Source: JANXXV01 sp038230275 (GTDB lineage Bacteria; Acidobacteriota; Terriglobia; Bryobacterales; Bryobacteraceae). From it: DNA of 10,304 nt. Positions 1-6,369 of this stretch are shown one piece after another. Below the pieces are notes generated by a model. That model saw only the letters and a list, made by a program, of their open reading frames with translations. It ran no database searches and was not told the DNA's origin. The stretch spans positions 1-10,304 of the forward strand of contig JBBRNO010000189.1 in NCBI GenBank assembly GCA_038230275.1. Direction: 5' to 3'. A program made the position numbers and the translations under genes. Positions within the stretch are counted from its first letter, which is position 1, and every line of letters begins with the position of its first letter.

Positions 1-103
1 ATAACTGGACACAAGAAACGGCTTGCTCACGCGCGCGGCTCGGTCTCGAACTCGTTGCTGCAACAGTAGTTTCCGAGCCGCGACTGTAAAGGAGCGGTTT
101 CCG

Positions 104-132
104 GTAGTGTCCACCCAATTCGCGGACACTAC
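104..132. repeat. Perfect 9-bp inverted repeat with 11-base spacer
   Basis: The arms GTAGTGTCC (104-112) and GGACACTAC (124-132) are exact reverse complements. No T-run follows on either strand, so an intrinsic terminator is unlikely. The GGACAC core occurs a third time at 7-12. Arms of this kind resemble insertion-sequence termini or a dyad operator, but no transposase is visible nearby. The assignment to a mobile-element end is inference only. Confidence 0.45.
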
Positions 133-442
133 ACTAGCCGCTCGTTCCGGCCCAGTACGGATTGGCCCATCGACACCCGCAGCAACCCCGGCCACGGATC
201 CCGCACCCCATACCTAAGCCCCAATCGCCTGGCCCGGGGCACACTCGCTTCCAGCGCCTTCCGCGCCGCCCGGTACTCCGCTTGCGCCAAGTCTATTTCA
301 ACTGTCAGTTTGCTTTGATGGCCAATCCGGCGCGAGAATTACATCGAGAATTACATGTAGGCAGACTCCCAGGCATCCACCGCGCGCAGATAACGGGAAA
401 CCGTCCCGCGGAGTTCCAAACAAATTCCAGGTCGGCAGCCAT
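129..442 (-). pseudogene. Decayed small reading frame downstream of csm5
   Basis: I do not recognise a family. Read on the minus strand in the same frame as csm5, this stretch gives protein-like text. First comes a segment containing ELRGTVSRYLRAVDAWESAY. Two TAA stops follow, and then a Lys/Arg/Ala-rich helical segment, with AEYRAARKALEASVPRARRL inside it, that ends at a TAG at 129-131. The two TAA codons lie one in each copy of a 12-bp tandem duplication, which suggests inactivation by duplication. An ATG at 440-442 opens a short segment (MAADLEFVW) in a neighbouring frame, so a frameshift near position 415 would join it to the rest. No Shine-Dalgarno sequence is evident. It could be a broken conserved hypothetical gene or chance open sequence in GC-rich DNA. 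Confidence 0.35.
333..356. repeat. 12-bp perfect tandem duplication
   Basis: The unit CGAGAATTACAT occurs twice without interruption (333-344 and 345-356). Its length keeps the reading frame, but each unit puts a TAA stop into the minus-strand frame that otherwise looks coding on both sides. It looks like a slippage or small-insertion scar in sequence no longer under selection. Confidence 0.8.
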
Positions 443-471
443 CCAAAAATCTGCGTTACTCCGAGCTGAAC

Positions 472-492
472 CGTGGCCAAAAAATCGCCACG
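472..492 (-). terminator. Weak hairpin after csm5
   Basis: A 6-bp stem (CGTGGC/GCCACG) with a 9-base loop containing six T on the minus strand lies about 18 bases past the csm5 stop codon. It is placed where an operon terminator would be, but the T-run is in the loop and not after the stem. It is not a canonical intrinsic terminator and may be chance. Confidence 0.2.
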
Positions 493-509
493 AAGAGCAC
501 CACAATCCA

Positions 510-1577
510 CTAAATCTCGAGTCTCGCCCAACCAGGCAGTGCAGCCGGCTGATTCTCCTCAAATATGATCCGCCGCGTCTTAGGAAACGGCATCCCCGAC
601 CGAATCGCCTTGCCATAAAAAGGCATAGTGCGCAAAATCTTCCGGTATTCCTCGTCTTCAGTATCCAGAAACGCCGCCTTGCTCAACAACCCGCCGCCCC
701 ATCCCAAATTGACCAGGCACGCGGACCGTCCAGTCTCCGCCAAGGCAGCCTCCAACCGGTCCAGCCCGGCCCGAAGCCGAACCAAACCCGCCGTATCCGC
801 ATAGTGCTTCTGCAGCGCAATCAACTTAGCCGCATGCTGATTAGCAGCCTTAAATATCTGCTCCACCCCGGAGGCATTCCGTTTGCGCGACGCAATCTCA
901 TGCATCCCGCCGGTAAACACCGTGCCGGGCGCAGCCATCTCCGCAAACGTAGGATTCGGCTTCCAACCCAATTCCATCTTTCCCGGCCGCTGCTGCAGCG
1001 TAGAAACTTTCAACAAATAGATCTTGAAGGAAGAGTGTGGAATCGTTCCCGAATCCGCCGTGGACAACACCCGCATCGGGTCCGTCGCCGAAGCCCCCAG
1101 CGTCATCAGTTCGGCCGCTTCACCCGGCTTCCGCAGCCCACGCTCCCCGTCCATCCGCGACGCAATTTCCCGTAACACGCCGCCGTTCCACCGCGTAAAT
1201 ACCAACCCCGTCCGCAGTGCGCCTTTAATAGCGGAGCCTGGCAGATAAGGCCCATTAGGGCCGGAACAAAAAGTCGGGATGAACAGATTCTCCGCCTGCG
1301 CCTGTTCCCAGTAAGTGGTGGAACTGGAGTGCTCGAATGGAATCCGGCGTCCCGCAAAATTCTGCGCAAACCCGCCCCAGGAAGCAAAATCCAGCTTCTC
1401 CGCCTTCCGCAACTGCGTCAGATAGCTTTCCAGCCGCGGCCCCTTCGCCAGCAACCGGAAGATGCGCCGTTGATCCAGCACATTCACCTGGTCTTTCCAA
1501 ACCATGTAGTCGATGGGCGACAGCTTCTGTCCGTCCCCCACCAGCAAGGGCGTCAGTGCGGTAAGCCGGTAATTCAT
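510..1577 (-). CDS. csm5: Type III-A CRISPR RAMP protein Csm5
   Basis: A 355-residue RAMP protein of the Csm complex. In known III-A systems Csm5 caps the crRNA 3' end of the backbone and helps recruit maturation nucleases. The N-terminus reads LTALTPLLVGDGQKLSPIDY followed by VNVLDQRRIFRLLAKG, the usual opening of this family. Residues 109-122 carry the signature GPYLPGSAIKGALR, the RAMP strand-loop that contacts RNA. The C-terminus (FPKTRRIIFEENQPAALPGW) is also family-like. The length is normal. The ATG at 1577 overlaps the csm4 stop as ATGA, which implies translational coupling. It is the last gene of the operon. The TAG stop is followed in frame by a short hydrophobic stretch, described under findings. 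The family call is firm; the role is taken from the family. Confidence 0.93.
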   Translation of the reverse strand: MNYRLTALTPLLVGDGQKLSPIDYMVWKDQVNVLDQRRIFRLLAKGPRLESYLTQLRKAEKLDFASWGGFAQNFAGRRIPFEHSSSTTYWEQAQAENLFIPTFCSGPNGPYLPGSAIKGALRTGLVFTRWNGGVLREIASRMDGERGLRKPGEAAELMTLGASATDPMRVLSTADSGTIPHSSFKIYLLKVSTLQQRPGKMELGWKPNPTFAEMAAPGTVFTGGMHEIASRKRNASGVEQIFKAANQHAAKLIALQKHYADTAGLVRLRAGLDRLEAALAETGRSACLVNLGWGGGLLSKAAFLDTEDEEYRKILRTMPFYGKAIRSGMPFPKTRRIIFEENQPAALPGWARLEI

Positions 1578-2584
1578 GATTGCACCCGTACGGGAATTGG
1601 AATTGCCAGCGCGAAACCAGCGCGATAAACAGGGTGCGGAAATTCAGCCGGAGCCACATTGCGCGCCATGCCAACCGGCGCCGATTCCGAAAATAGCACC
1701 GACCCCTCCAGCACCATCCGCAGTAACTGCTTTTCATCGCCCGAAGCCTGTGGACTTTCCACCCGCCCGCCGCGGGTAATCGTCGAATATTCGCCGCGCT
1801 GCCACTCCACCACATCGCCGGCAGCCGGATTAAAGAGCGAAAGCAGCCACCACGCCGTCTCCGTCTCCGGCTTCGCCGAATACACCAAATCCGGCAAAGT
1901 GCCTTCCGTAAACTGCGGCGTCTCCGCACGTCCCCAACCGCGGGACCGCTCACCGCCCATTCCACCATCGGCCAGCAGCCGGAACGCCGCCTTCACCGGA
2001 TCGGCCCACCGCAACCGGCTTTCTTCATCGCTGAACCCAACCACGCACCACAGTCCCGCGCCTTCACTGAATTCCAGGCAAGCCGTGGAGTGCAATTCCA
2101 CATTCCCGTTCTCCATCCGGTCCACTGCCGCGCTAGTACGGATACCCACGCGAAATGGCCCGGAAGGGATGCCCTGCTTCTCAATCGCCAGCAGGCATTC
2201 GCTGGTGGGGTCCACCACCCAGCGGTCTTCATCCAGTTGCTTATCGCCTAGCAGCGAAGTCACCAGCGCCAACGGAATAAATCGCGCACCCTTCCATCGC
2301 ACTTTAGAGGATTGCGCCGGCGGCCAAACGCTGTTCGGCGGAACAATGTAAAGCGTGTTCCCGTGATAAGGAAAACACGAACTGAACTGCACCGCCGGCG
2401 AGGCAGCATCGGCGGTAGCGGCAATCCACTCCGCCATCTCACCAAGCTGCAGCATGGCCAGCGTCACCGCCGAATAAAGCGAGTCGCTATGGAAAATCCG
2501 GTCCACGCGATCGCGCGTGCCCGATTGCGGACCAAAACGCCAAGGCCCCCGCGGCTGCAAGCGAACAATAAATCCAGGATTCAT
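1574..2584 (-). CDS. csm4: Type III-A CRISPR RAMP protein Csm4
   Basis: A 336-residue Cas5-like RAMP protein. Csm4 binds the 5' handle of the crRNA and bridges Cas10 to the first Csm3 subunit at the foot of the complex. The N-terminus (FIVRLQPRGPWRFG, then IFHSDSLYSAVTLAML) is the typical first RAMP strand and the helix that carries HSD. Residues about 207-218 (GGMGGERSRGWG) form the diagnostic glycine-rich loop. The length is at the upper end of the usual range. The ATG at 2584 directly follows the csm3 TAG with no gap, and the TGA overlaps the csm5 start by 4 bases, so expression is coupled on both sides. The Shine-Dalgarno sequence is weak, which fits re-initiation. No missing key motif was noticed. 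Confidence 0.93.
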   Translation of the reverse strand: MNPGFIVRLQPRGPWRFGPQSGTRDRVDRIFHSDSLYSAVTLAMLQLGEMAEWIAATADAASPAVQFSSCFPYHGNTLYIVPPNSVWPPAQSSKVRWKGARFIPLALVTSLLGDKQLDEDRWVVDPTSECLLAIEKQGIPSGPFRVGIRTSAAVDRMENGNVELHSTACLEFSEGAGLWCVVGFSDEESRLRWADPVKAAFRLLADGGMGGERSRGWGRAETPQFTEGTLPDLVYSAKPETETAWWLLSLFNPAAGDVVEWQRGEYSTITRGGRVESPQASGDEKQLLRMVLEGSVLFSESAPVGMARNVAPAEFPHPVYRAGFALAIPIPVRVQS

Positions 2585-3421
2585 CTACACGCCAAGCTTT
2601 TCGGCGAAATCCGGCCCGGCCGCCAATGTCTGCACGCCAGCCAAATCGGCGCCTGCAACCAACTCCGCCTGCTCGGCCCCGCTGGAATAGAAACTCTTCC
2701 CGCGCCACGTAAGTTTCAACCCTGAAAACCGCACCCGGCCGCTGCCGCGCGATCCTCCGCCGCCCAGGCTATCGTCTTCCATCAATCGCAGCCCTTCAAT
2801 AACCCGAGGAAACAATTCCTTATCCTCAACGCAAAGAATGTCCATCACCAGCCGCACATGAAACCGCGCACCAGCCGGAACCCGCTCCAGCGTTCGCGGA
2901 TTCGCCTGCGAAGTAATCCGGTCCACCGCGTTCTCGCTCTTCACTTCGGTCAGTTCATCGTCCAGATTCTCGCGCATCTGCGGCGTGATGCTGTCCTGAT
3001 CCAGCGGCGCATCGTAAACCGTAAGCCGCGCCGGGCTGGCAGACTTGCTCTCGGCGCCTTCCCCGGACCCGCGATCCATCCGTCCCGGATTCCGCCCGAA
3101 CAGCAGACAAATCTCGTCGTCGGGACGGTCACTCTGGTGAATACGAACTTCCTGGCCCTTCCGCCGCGAAAGATAAACCAACTCGGACGGAATCGCCAGC
3201 CCGCTGGAATGCTCCAACAGCGACCGCAGCTTGCCGCGCAGCGAACTGCCCGGAATATAAGGCCGCCCAAACGCGTCCTTCACCACCGGATTATCAGCCC
3301 CGCCAATTTCCAGCGAGCCCTTCCCAGCCCCAATGTGCAGGCCCGTTTCGCAGTGCAGCTGCCCTTCGAGGATCAGCTTGCCAATCAGTTTTAACTCAGT
3401 ATTCGCAGTATGCGAGCTCAT
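2585..3421 (-). CDS. csm3: Type III-A CRISPR backbone RNase Csm3
   Basis: A 278-residue RAMP protein. Several Csm3 copies form the backbone, and each cuts target RNA at 6-nt intervals. The core reads TGLHIGAG (26-33), then GGADNPVVKD (40-49), then PYIPGSSLRGKLRSLLE (54-70). Asp43 matches the catalytic aspartate of characterised Csm3 proteins (the D in their IDSPV motif), so target cleavage should be active. EVKSENAVDRIT with NPRTLERV and the glycine loop GGGGSRGSG (220-228) complete the family pattern. The protein is longer than the usual size of about 220 residues, with a polar insertion near 113-130 and a tail of about 45 residues after the G-loop. I chose ATG 3421 over the upstream in-frame ATG at 3562: it lies just behind GAGG, 10 bases after the csm2 stop, whereas 3562 lies inside csm2 and adds Cys/Arg-rich text unlike the family. 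Confidence 0.94.
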   Translation of the reverse strand: MSSHTANTELKLIGKLILEGQLHCETGLHIGAGKGSLEIGGADNPVVKDAFGRPYIPGSSLRGKLRSLLEHSSGLAIPSELVYLSRRKGQEVRIHQSDRPDDEICLLFGRNPGRMDRGSGEGAESKSASPARLTVYDAPLDQDSITPQMRENLDDELTEVKSENAVDRITSQANPRTLERVPAGARFHVRLVMDILCVEDKELFPRVIEGLRLMEDDSLGGGGSRGSGRVRFSGLKLTWRGKSFYSSGAEQAELVAGADLAGVQTLAAGPDFAEKLGV

Positions 3422-3424
3422 GCG

Positions 3425-3430
3425 TCCTCT
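3425..3430 (-). promoter_or_regulatory. Ribosome binding site for csm3
   Basis: AGAGGA on the minus strand lies in the 10-base gap between the csm2 TAG and the csm3 ATG, with 4 bases from GAGG to the GAGG-proximal side of the ATG. It is the main reason for placing the csm3 start at 3421. Confidence 0.55.
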
Positions 3431-3431
3431 T

Positions 3432-4055
3432 CTATTCGTTGTAGGCGACAATGGCCTCAAACAGATCGCGGAACCGTTCGTAACCGCGCGGTTCATTCTT
3501 CCGGGTAACCTGCAGCAGCAGCTTTTCCAACATATCCAGACTGCGCAGCGAATGCCGTGCAATTGTATACGCCAGCCGCGCCCGCAGCATCACAAATTCA
3601 TGTTGCCGTTCATTTTCAGGAGTCCGGCAAGCCCGGCGTACGGCATTGTAGAAACGCCGCAGCTGGCTCTTGGTCCCGGAGTCCATGTCCCGCATCCGGC
3701 TCACCACCCCATGCGCCTGATTGTCCAGATACAGACTGTCGGCAATCAACTTTTCCAGGTCGATCTCCGGCGGCCCATCGAATCGTGGACGGTCCCGATC
3801 GCCGCCGCGCCTGTCATCTCCGCCGCGCCCGCGATCCCCACCCGGTCCACCACGGTCCCCGCCGGGGCCTCGATCACCCCGCGGCCCGCCACCTTCCCGG
3901 CGCTCTCCACCGCCACCGCCGCCACCAGCGCCCGAGCGCGGTGGCCCACCGCCGCCAGGACGAGCGTCCCGTGGAGGACGGTTCTCTTTCGGCTTATCCG
4001 CCACAACCGGTTTATCGGCTACCTTCTGTTGCGGTGCTTGTTCTTCATCTGCCAT
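3432..4055 (-). CDS. csm2: Type III-A small subunit Csm2 with a long Gly/Arg/Asp-rich N-terminal extension
   Basis: A 207-residue protein with two parts. Residues about 94-207 are an ordinary helical Csm2, with IDLEKLIADS (98-107), then the conserved TKSQLRRFYNAVRRA (128-142), then MLRARLAYTIARH (156-168) and ending FRDLFEAIVAY (195-205). Csm2 copies form the inner filament that lines the crRNA-target duplex. Residues 1-93 are low complexity: an acidic/Lys/Pro start, a run of seven Gly (44-50), then degenerate GGDRG/RGG-like units to residue 90. This region looks disordered and resembles RGG/RG segments of RNA-binding proteins. Csm2 is normally about 120-150 residues, so the extension is the oddity. 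The start fits well: GAGG lies 7 bases before the ATG, and the csm1 TAA is 2 bases upstream. A later start would lack such support. The function of the extension is unknown. Confidence 0.92.
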   Translation of the reverse strand: MADEEQAPQQKVADKPVVADKPKENRPPRDARPGGGGPPRSGAGGGGGGGERREGGGPRGDRGPGGDRGGPGGDRGRGGDDRRGGDRDRPRFDGPPEIDLEKLIADSLYLDNQAHGVVSRMRDMDSGTKSQLRRFYNAVRRACRTPENERQHEFVMLRARLAYTIARHSLRSLDMLEKLLLQVTRKNEPRGYERFRDLFEAIVAYNE

Positions 4056-4057
4056 GA

Positions 4058-5515
4058 TTACGCCTCAGTCTCCAGTCTGGCCCATTCCAGCGCCACCCTT
4101 CCGGCGGGGCGCAGACGGATTTGCGCAGCTTTCTTCCCGGTAAAATCGGAAATCAGATCCGCGCGCAGTTTCTCAAATTCATTCACTTTCGATTTTCCCG
4201 TATACCGTGTCTCAATCACCAGATTCAGCCTGCGATGGAATCGCCACGGCCGCTCCACGCGATCGTTCCGCACACGCCCGCGAATCTTCCCTCCACCCAG
4301 CGGCGAGGAATCGCGATAAAAACTGGCCAGCTCAAACAGAAACTGCGGCGGGCAGCCAAACTCGCTCACCATCCGCGCCATGGTTTGCTTGGTGTCGGAG
4401 GCGTCACCCAGCTGCTTCCATTCCAGCGTGCGGCCGAACAAATAGATGCAATCTTTCCCCGAAGATTTAGCAATTTCCAGCTTCTGCCCGGCTTCTTCGA
4501 AAACCGTCGCCAGCGAGGCGTCGCCTTCCGGCGCCAGCGCCAGTCCCATCGAAATTGTTTTGCCTTCCGGTCCCGGAAATTCCTTCAAATTCTCTTCCGT
4601 AAATCTAACGAACAATCGCTGGATTTCCCGTGCCAGCGCAATCAGCGCATCCCAGGCTCCGTAAACCGCAAAATCGTCGCCACCTGAATAAAGCAGCGTC
4701 ACCTTGCGCCAGAACTCCGGCAGCGAACACAATACCTCCAGCTCGCCGGCAAAAAATTGCTTATACATCACCGAGAGCTGCACATGTTCTTCAATAGTCT
4801 GCGCCCGCCGGATGCGAATCCCAAAGTTGTCCACGTCCCCGCGCAGCACGCCCCAGGCCGGACGTCCCAATGCCCGCCCCGCCAGATCTTTAGTGGAAGC
4901 TGGATTATTCCCGTCGTCGCTAAGCGCGGAATGCCGCGCAAACGAGATGCCGTCCTGCATCGCCGAAAACGGCCATGTGTGCTTCCCGCTGCCCACCTGA
5001 ATCCCTGCCGGCGATTCCGGAGACCATCCCACGGACTCGGCTTCCCGTAGCTTCCTGCCCAATTCGGCCGAAAAATATTCCACCGCTTCAGCTGGCTCAG
5101 ACTTCACGAAGGGATCGAAATAGTCCGGTCCCTTTTCTTGTAACGGCGCGCCCTGCTTGCTGCCCATCGCCTCATTCAGACGCTTGCGCACCACGCTCCA
5201 ATCGCCCAGATTCTCAGTGCTGGCCCAAATCAATTTCAGCGCCCCGCCGCTCAATAGATCGATGTGCGCGGCAGCGGCCACTAGAAACTTTTCCGCTTCT
5301 CCGCGAAACTCTATCGGCAGAACTGCCAGAAACTGTTCCCCGCCGCTTGAACCAAGCAGCATCTTCGATAGCCCTAATTCCGCCAGCAAAGCACGAGGCA
5401 ACACCTCGCTTAACAGCGATACCCAATGGGATCGGCCGTCCATATCGCTGGAAGAAGCGAGCAGGAACTGTTCTATACCGAGAATCTTGCCTTGAAGGAA
5501 TATCTGTACGGACAT
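4058..5515 (-). CDS. csm1: Compact Cas10/Csm1 lacking the HD domain and zinc ribbon
   Basis: The large subunit and cyclic-oligoadenylate synthase of the Csm complex, 485 residues instead of the usual 750 or so. The N-terminus begins directly in the first Palm (cyclase-like) domain; no HD nuclease module with an HD pair precedes it. The second Palm domain carries RGDVDNFG (about 225-232) and LLYSGGDDFAVYG (about 274-286). The GGDD motif at 278-281 is intact, so ATP-to-cOA synthesis is predicted. Other family Cas10 proteins carry a Cys4 zinc ribbon between the Palms; here that linker (about 115-225) has no cysteine. The C-terminal 100 or so residues are the helical D4-like domain. The ATG at 5515 is preferred: AAGG lies 7 bases upstream. 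A GTG one codon earlier (5518) is possible. It is the first gene of the operon. The upstream 500 bases show no HD remnant in the frames I read. Confidence 0.93.
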   Translation of the reverse strand: MSVQIFLQGKILGIEQFLLASSSDMDGRSHWVSLLSEVLPRALLAELGLSKMLLGSSGGEQFLAVLPIEFRGEAEKFLVAAAAHIDLLSGGALKLIWASTENLGDWSVVRKRLNEAMGSKQGAPLQEKGPDYFDPFVKSEPAEAVEYFSAELGRKLREAESVGWSPESPAGIQVGSGKHTWPFSAMQDGISFARHSALSDDGNNPASTKDLAGRALGRPAWGVLRGDVDNFGIRIRRAQTIEEHVQLSVMYKQFFAGELEVLCSLPEFWRKVTLLYSGGDDFAVYGAWDALIALAREIQRLFVRFTEENLKEFPGPEGKTISMGLALAPEGDASLATVFEEAGQKLEIAKSSGKDCIYLFGRTLEWKQLGDASDTKQTMARMVSEFGCPPQFLFELASFYRDSSPLGGGKIRGRVRNDRVERPWRFHRRLNLVIETRYTGKSKVNEFEKLRADLISDFTGKKAAQIRLRPAGRVALEWARLETEA

Positions 5516-5522
5516 CACGAAA

Positions 5523-5526
5523 CCTT
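5523..5526 (-). promoter_or_regulatory. Ribosome binding site for csm1
   Basis: AAGG on the minus strand, 7 bases before the ATG at 5515. It favours this ATG over the GTG at 5518, which would leave only 4 bases. Confidence 0.45.
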
Positions 5527-5528
5527 AA

Positions 5529-5549
5529 ACTTTACCACAGCGTGAAAGT
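5529..5549 (-). promoter_or_regulatory. Imperfect inverted repeat and -10-like TAAAGT just upstream of csm1
   Basis: On the minus strand ACTTT(C)AC and GTAAAGT pair as 7 bp with one bulge around GCTGTG. The right arm contains TAAAGT, a 4-of-6 match to a -10 box. I see no convincing -35 at the right spacing. It could be part of the csm promoter or an operator, but a start there would leave a very short leader. Weak. Confidence 0.2.
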
Positions 5550-5550
5550 C

Positions 5551-6369
5551 CTAAGGGCTCGAAACGAAAGTATTTGGAATCGCCGGCAAGTAAATCGCGG
5601 CCTACTCCGGGTTGTTCGCCGGTTACTTGCCCGGACCGGCTGAAACACCCCGCGGCTAAGTCTCTATGCCGGCAAGCGGCAGTGACGAGCGATGCACTAA
5701 CGCTAGAGCGTTTTCGTCCGGGCTTCGCAATCGGGGCCGCGCGGCTCGAGCCCGAACGGCGCCACTCGCCCGGGGGCATCGAGGTAATGCCGCTCCCAAA
5801 CTTTCTGCGTGGATTTCTCCCTCCGCCGGATATCGGCAAGCGGCTCACGACACAGTCGCCCATGGGCACGCATGGCGGACCAGATCCGATCTTGTCCCGA
5901 CACATGCGGTTCGCCACCCTGCGGCGCCAGTGACACCGTGTAAAGCGGATGTGCTTATCCGGTCGCCTCGCCGCTTGCGCCGTCAACAGTCTGGCTGCAC
6001 TTAGCCAGAGCAACCGCTACAGGCGGTCTGGCAGCAAATCCGCCGGATCGCCCTTCATCTCCTTTCGCATGATAACTGGGTTCCCACCGGGAGCGATTTC
6101 GCGGCTGCCGCTACGGAGATCCGCCGCGATTTGGGCGGGCCGAGGAACGCGGCAAGCGAGGGCGATTGCTGGATGTATTGAGTCAGACACAGTAGTGTTG
6201 CTTTTTGGCCCCAGTACATTAAGCGTGAGAGTCCTGCCCTCAAATGCGCACTTAATCAGCGTATGCAGATATTCCTGCACCTAGTCATGATCGCAATCCC
6301 GGTCGGTGTGGTACTGACATTTCACGCCTACGCCAGAAGGTCAGCTGTGGCGGACGCCGAATTTGGGAG
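5551..6369. other. Gene-poor region between csm1 and the transketolase-like gene
   Basis: About 820 bp without a gene I can support. Open frames on both strands are Arg/Pro/Ser/Cys-rich and overlap each other, as expected of GC-rich noncoding DNA. I see no CRISPR repeat-spacer periodicity, no tRNA and no transposase motif. Local structure includes the arms GGCAAGTAA (5585-5593) and TTACTTGCC (5623-5631), a 9-bp inverted repeat with a 29-base spacer; a short near-palindrome AACGCT-AG-AGCGTT near 5700; and CGGCAAGCGG twice, near 5671 and 5832. A minus-strand frame from GTG 6280 to 6017 (87 codons) and a plus-strand frame at 6263-6400 (45 codons, one hydrophobic segment) are the only marginal coding candidates. 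The region probably holds the csm promoter and decayed sequence. Confidence 0.5.

Noticed and set aside
162..1175. 337-codon plus-strand open frame opposite csm5
   Set aside because: Arg/Pro/His-rich text without family features. It lies antisense to a gene with clear Csm5 motifs and is a GC-rich shadow frame.
3422..3562. Upstream in-frame start for csm3 at 3562
   Set aside because: It would overlap csm2 extensively and add Cys/Trp/Arg-rich sequence unlike Csm3. The ATG at 3421 has a GAGG and a normal N-terminus.
3333..4319. Long plus-strand open frames opposite csm3, csm2 and csm1, including a Pro-rich one opposite the Csm2 extension
   Set aside because: Antisense to recognisable csm genes. 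The proline run is only the complement of glycine codons.
5581..5850. Possible CRISPR repeats (recurring CGGCAAG words)
   Set aside because: The words are short and unevenly spaced, and there is no 28-37-bp repeat with regular spacers.
5525..6013. 162-codon minus-strand frame upstream of csm1, considered as a lost HD domain or an extra cas gene
   Set aside because: No HD pair, no cas motif, very Arg/Ser/Gly/Pro-rich, and overlapped by equally long frames on the other strand.
6017..6280. 87-codon minus-strand frame starting at GTG
   Set aside because: No recognisable motif, poor ribosome binding site, and an overlapping plus-strand frame of similar quality. Kept only as a marginal candidate in the spacer description.
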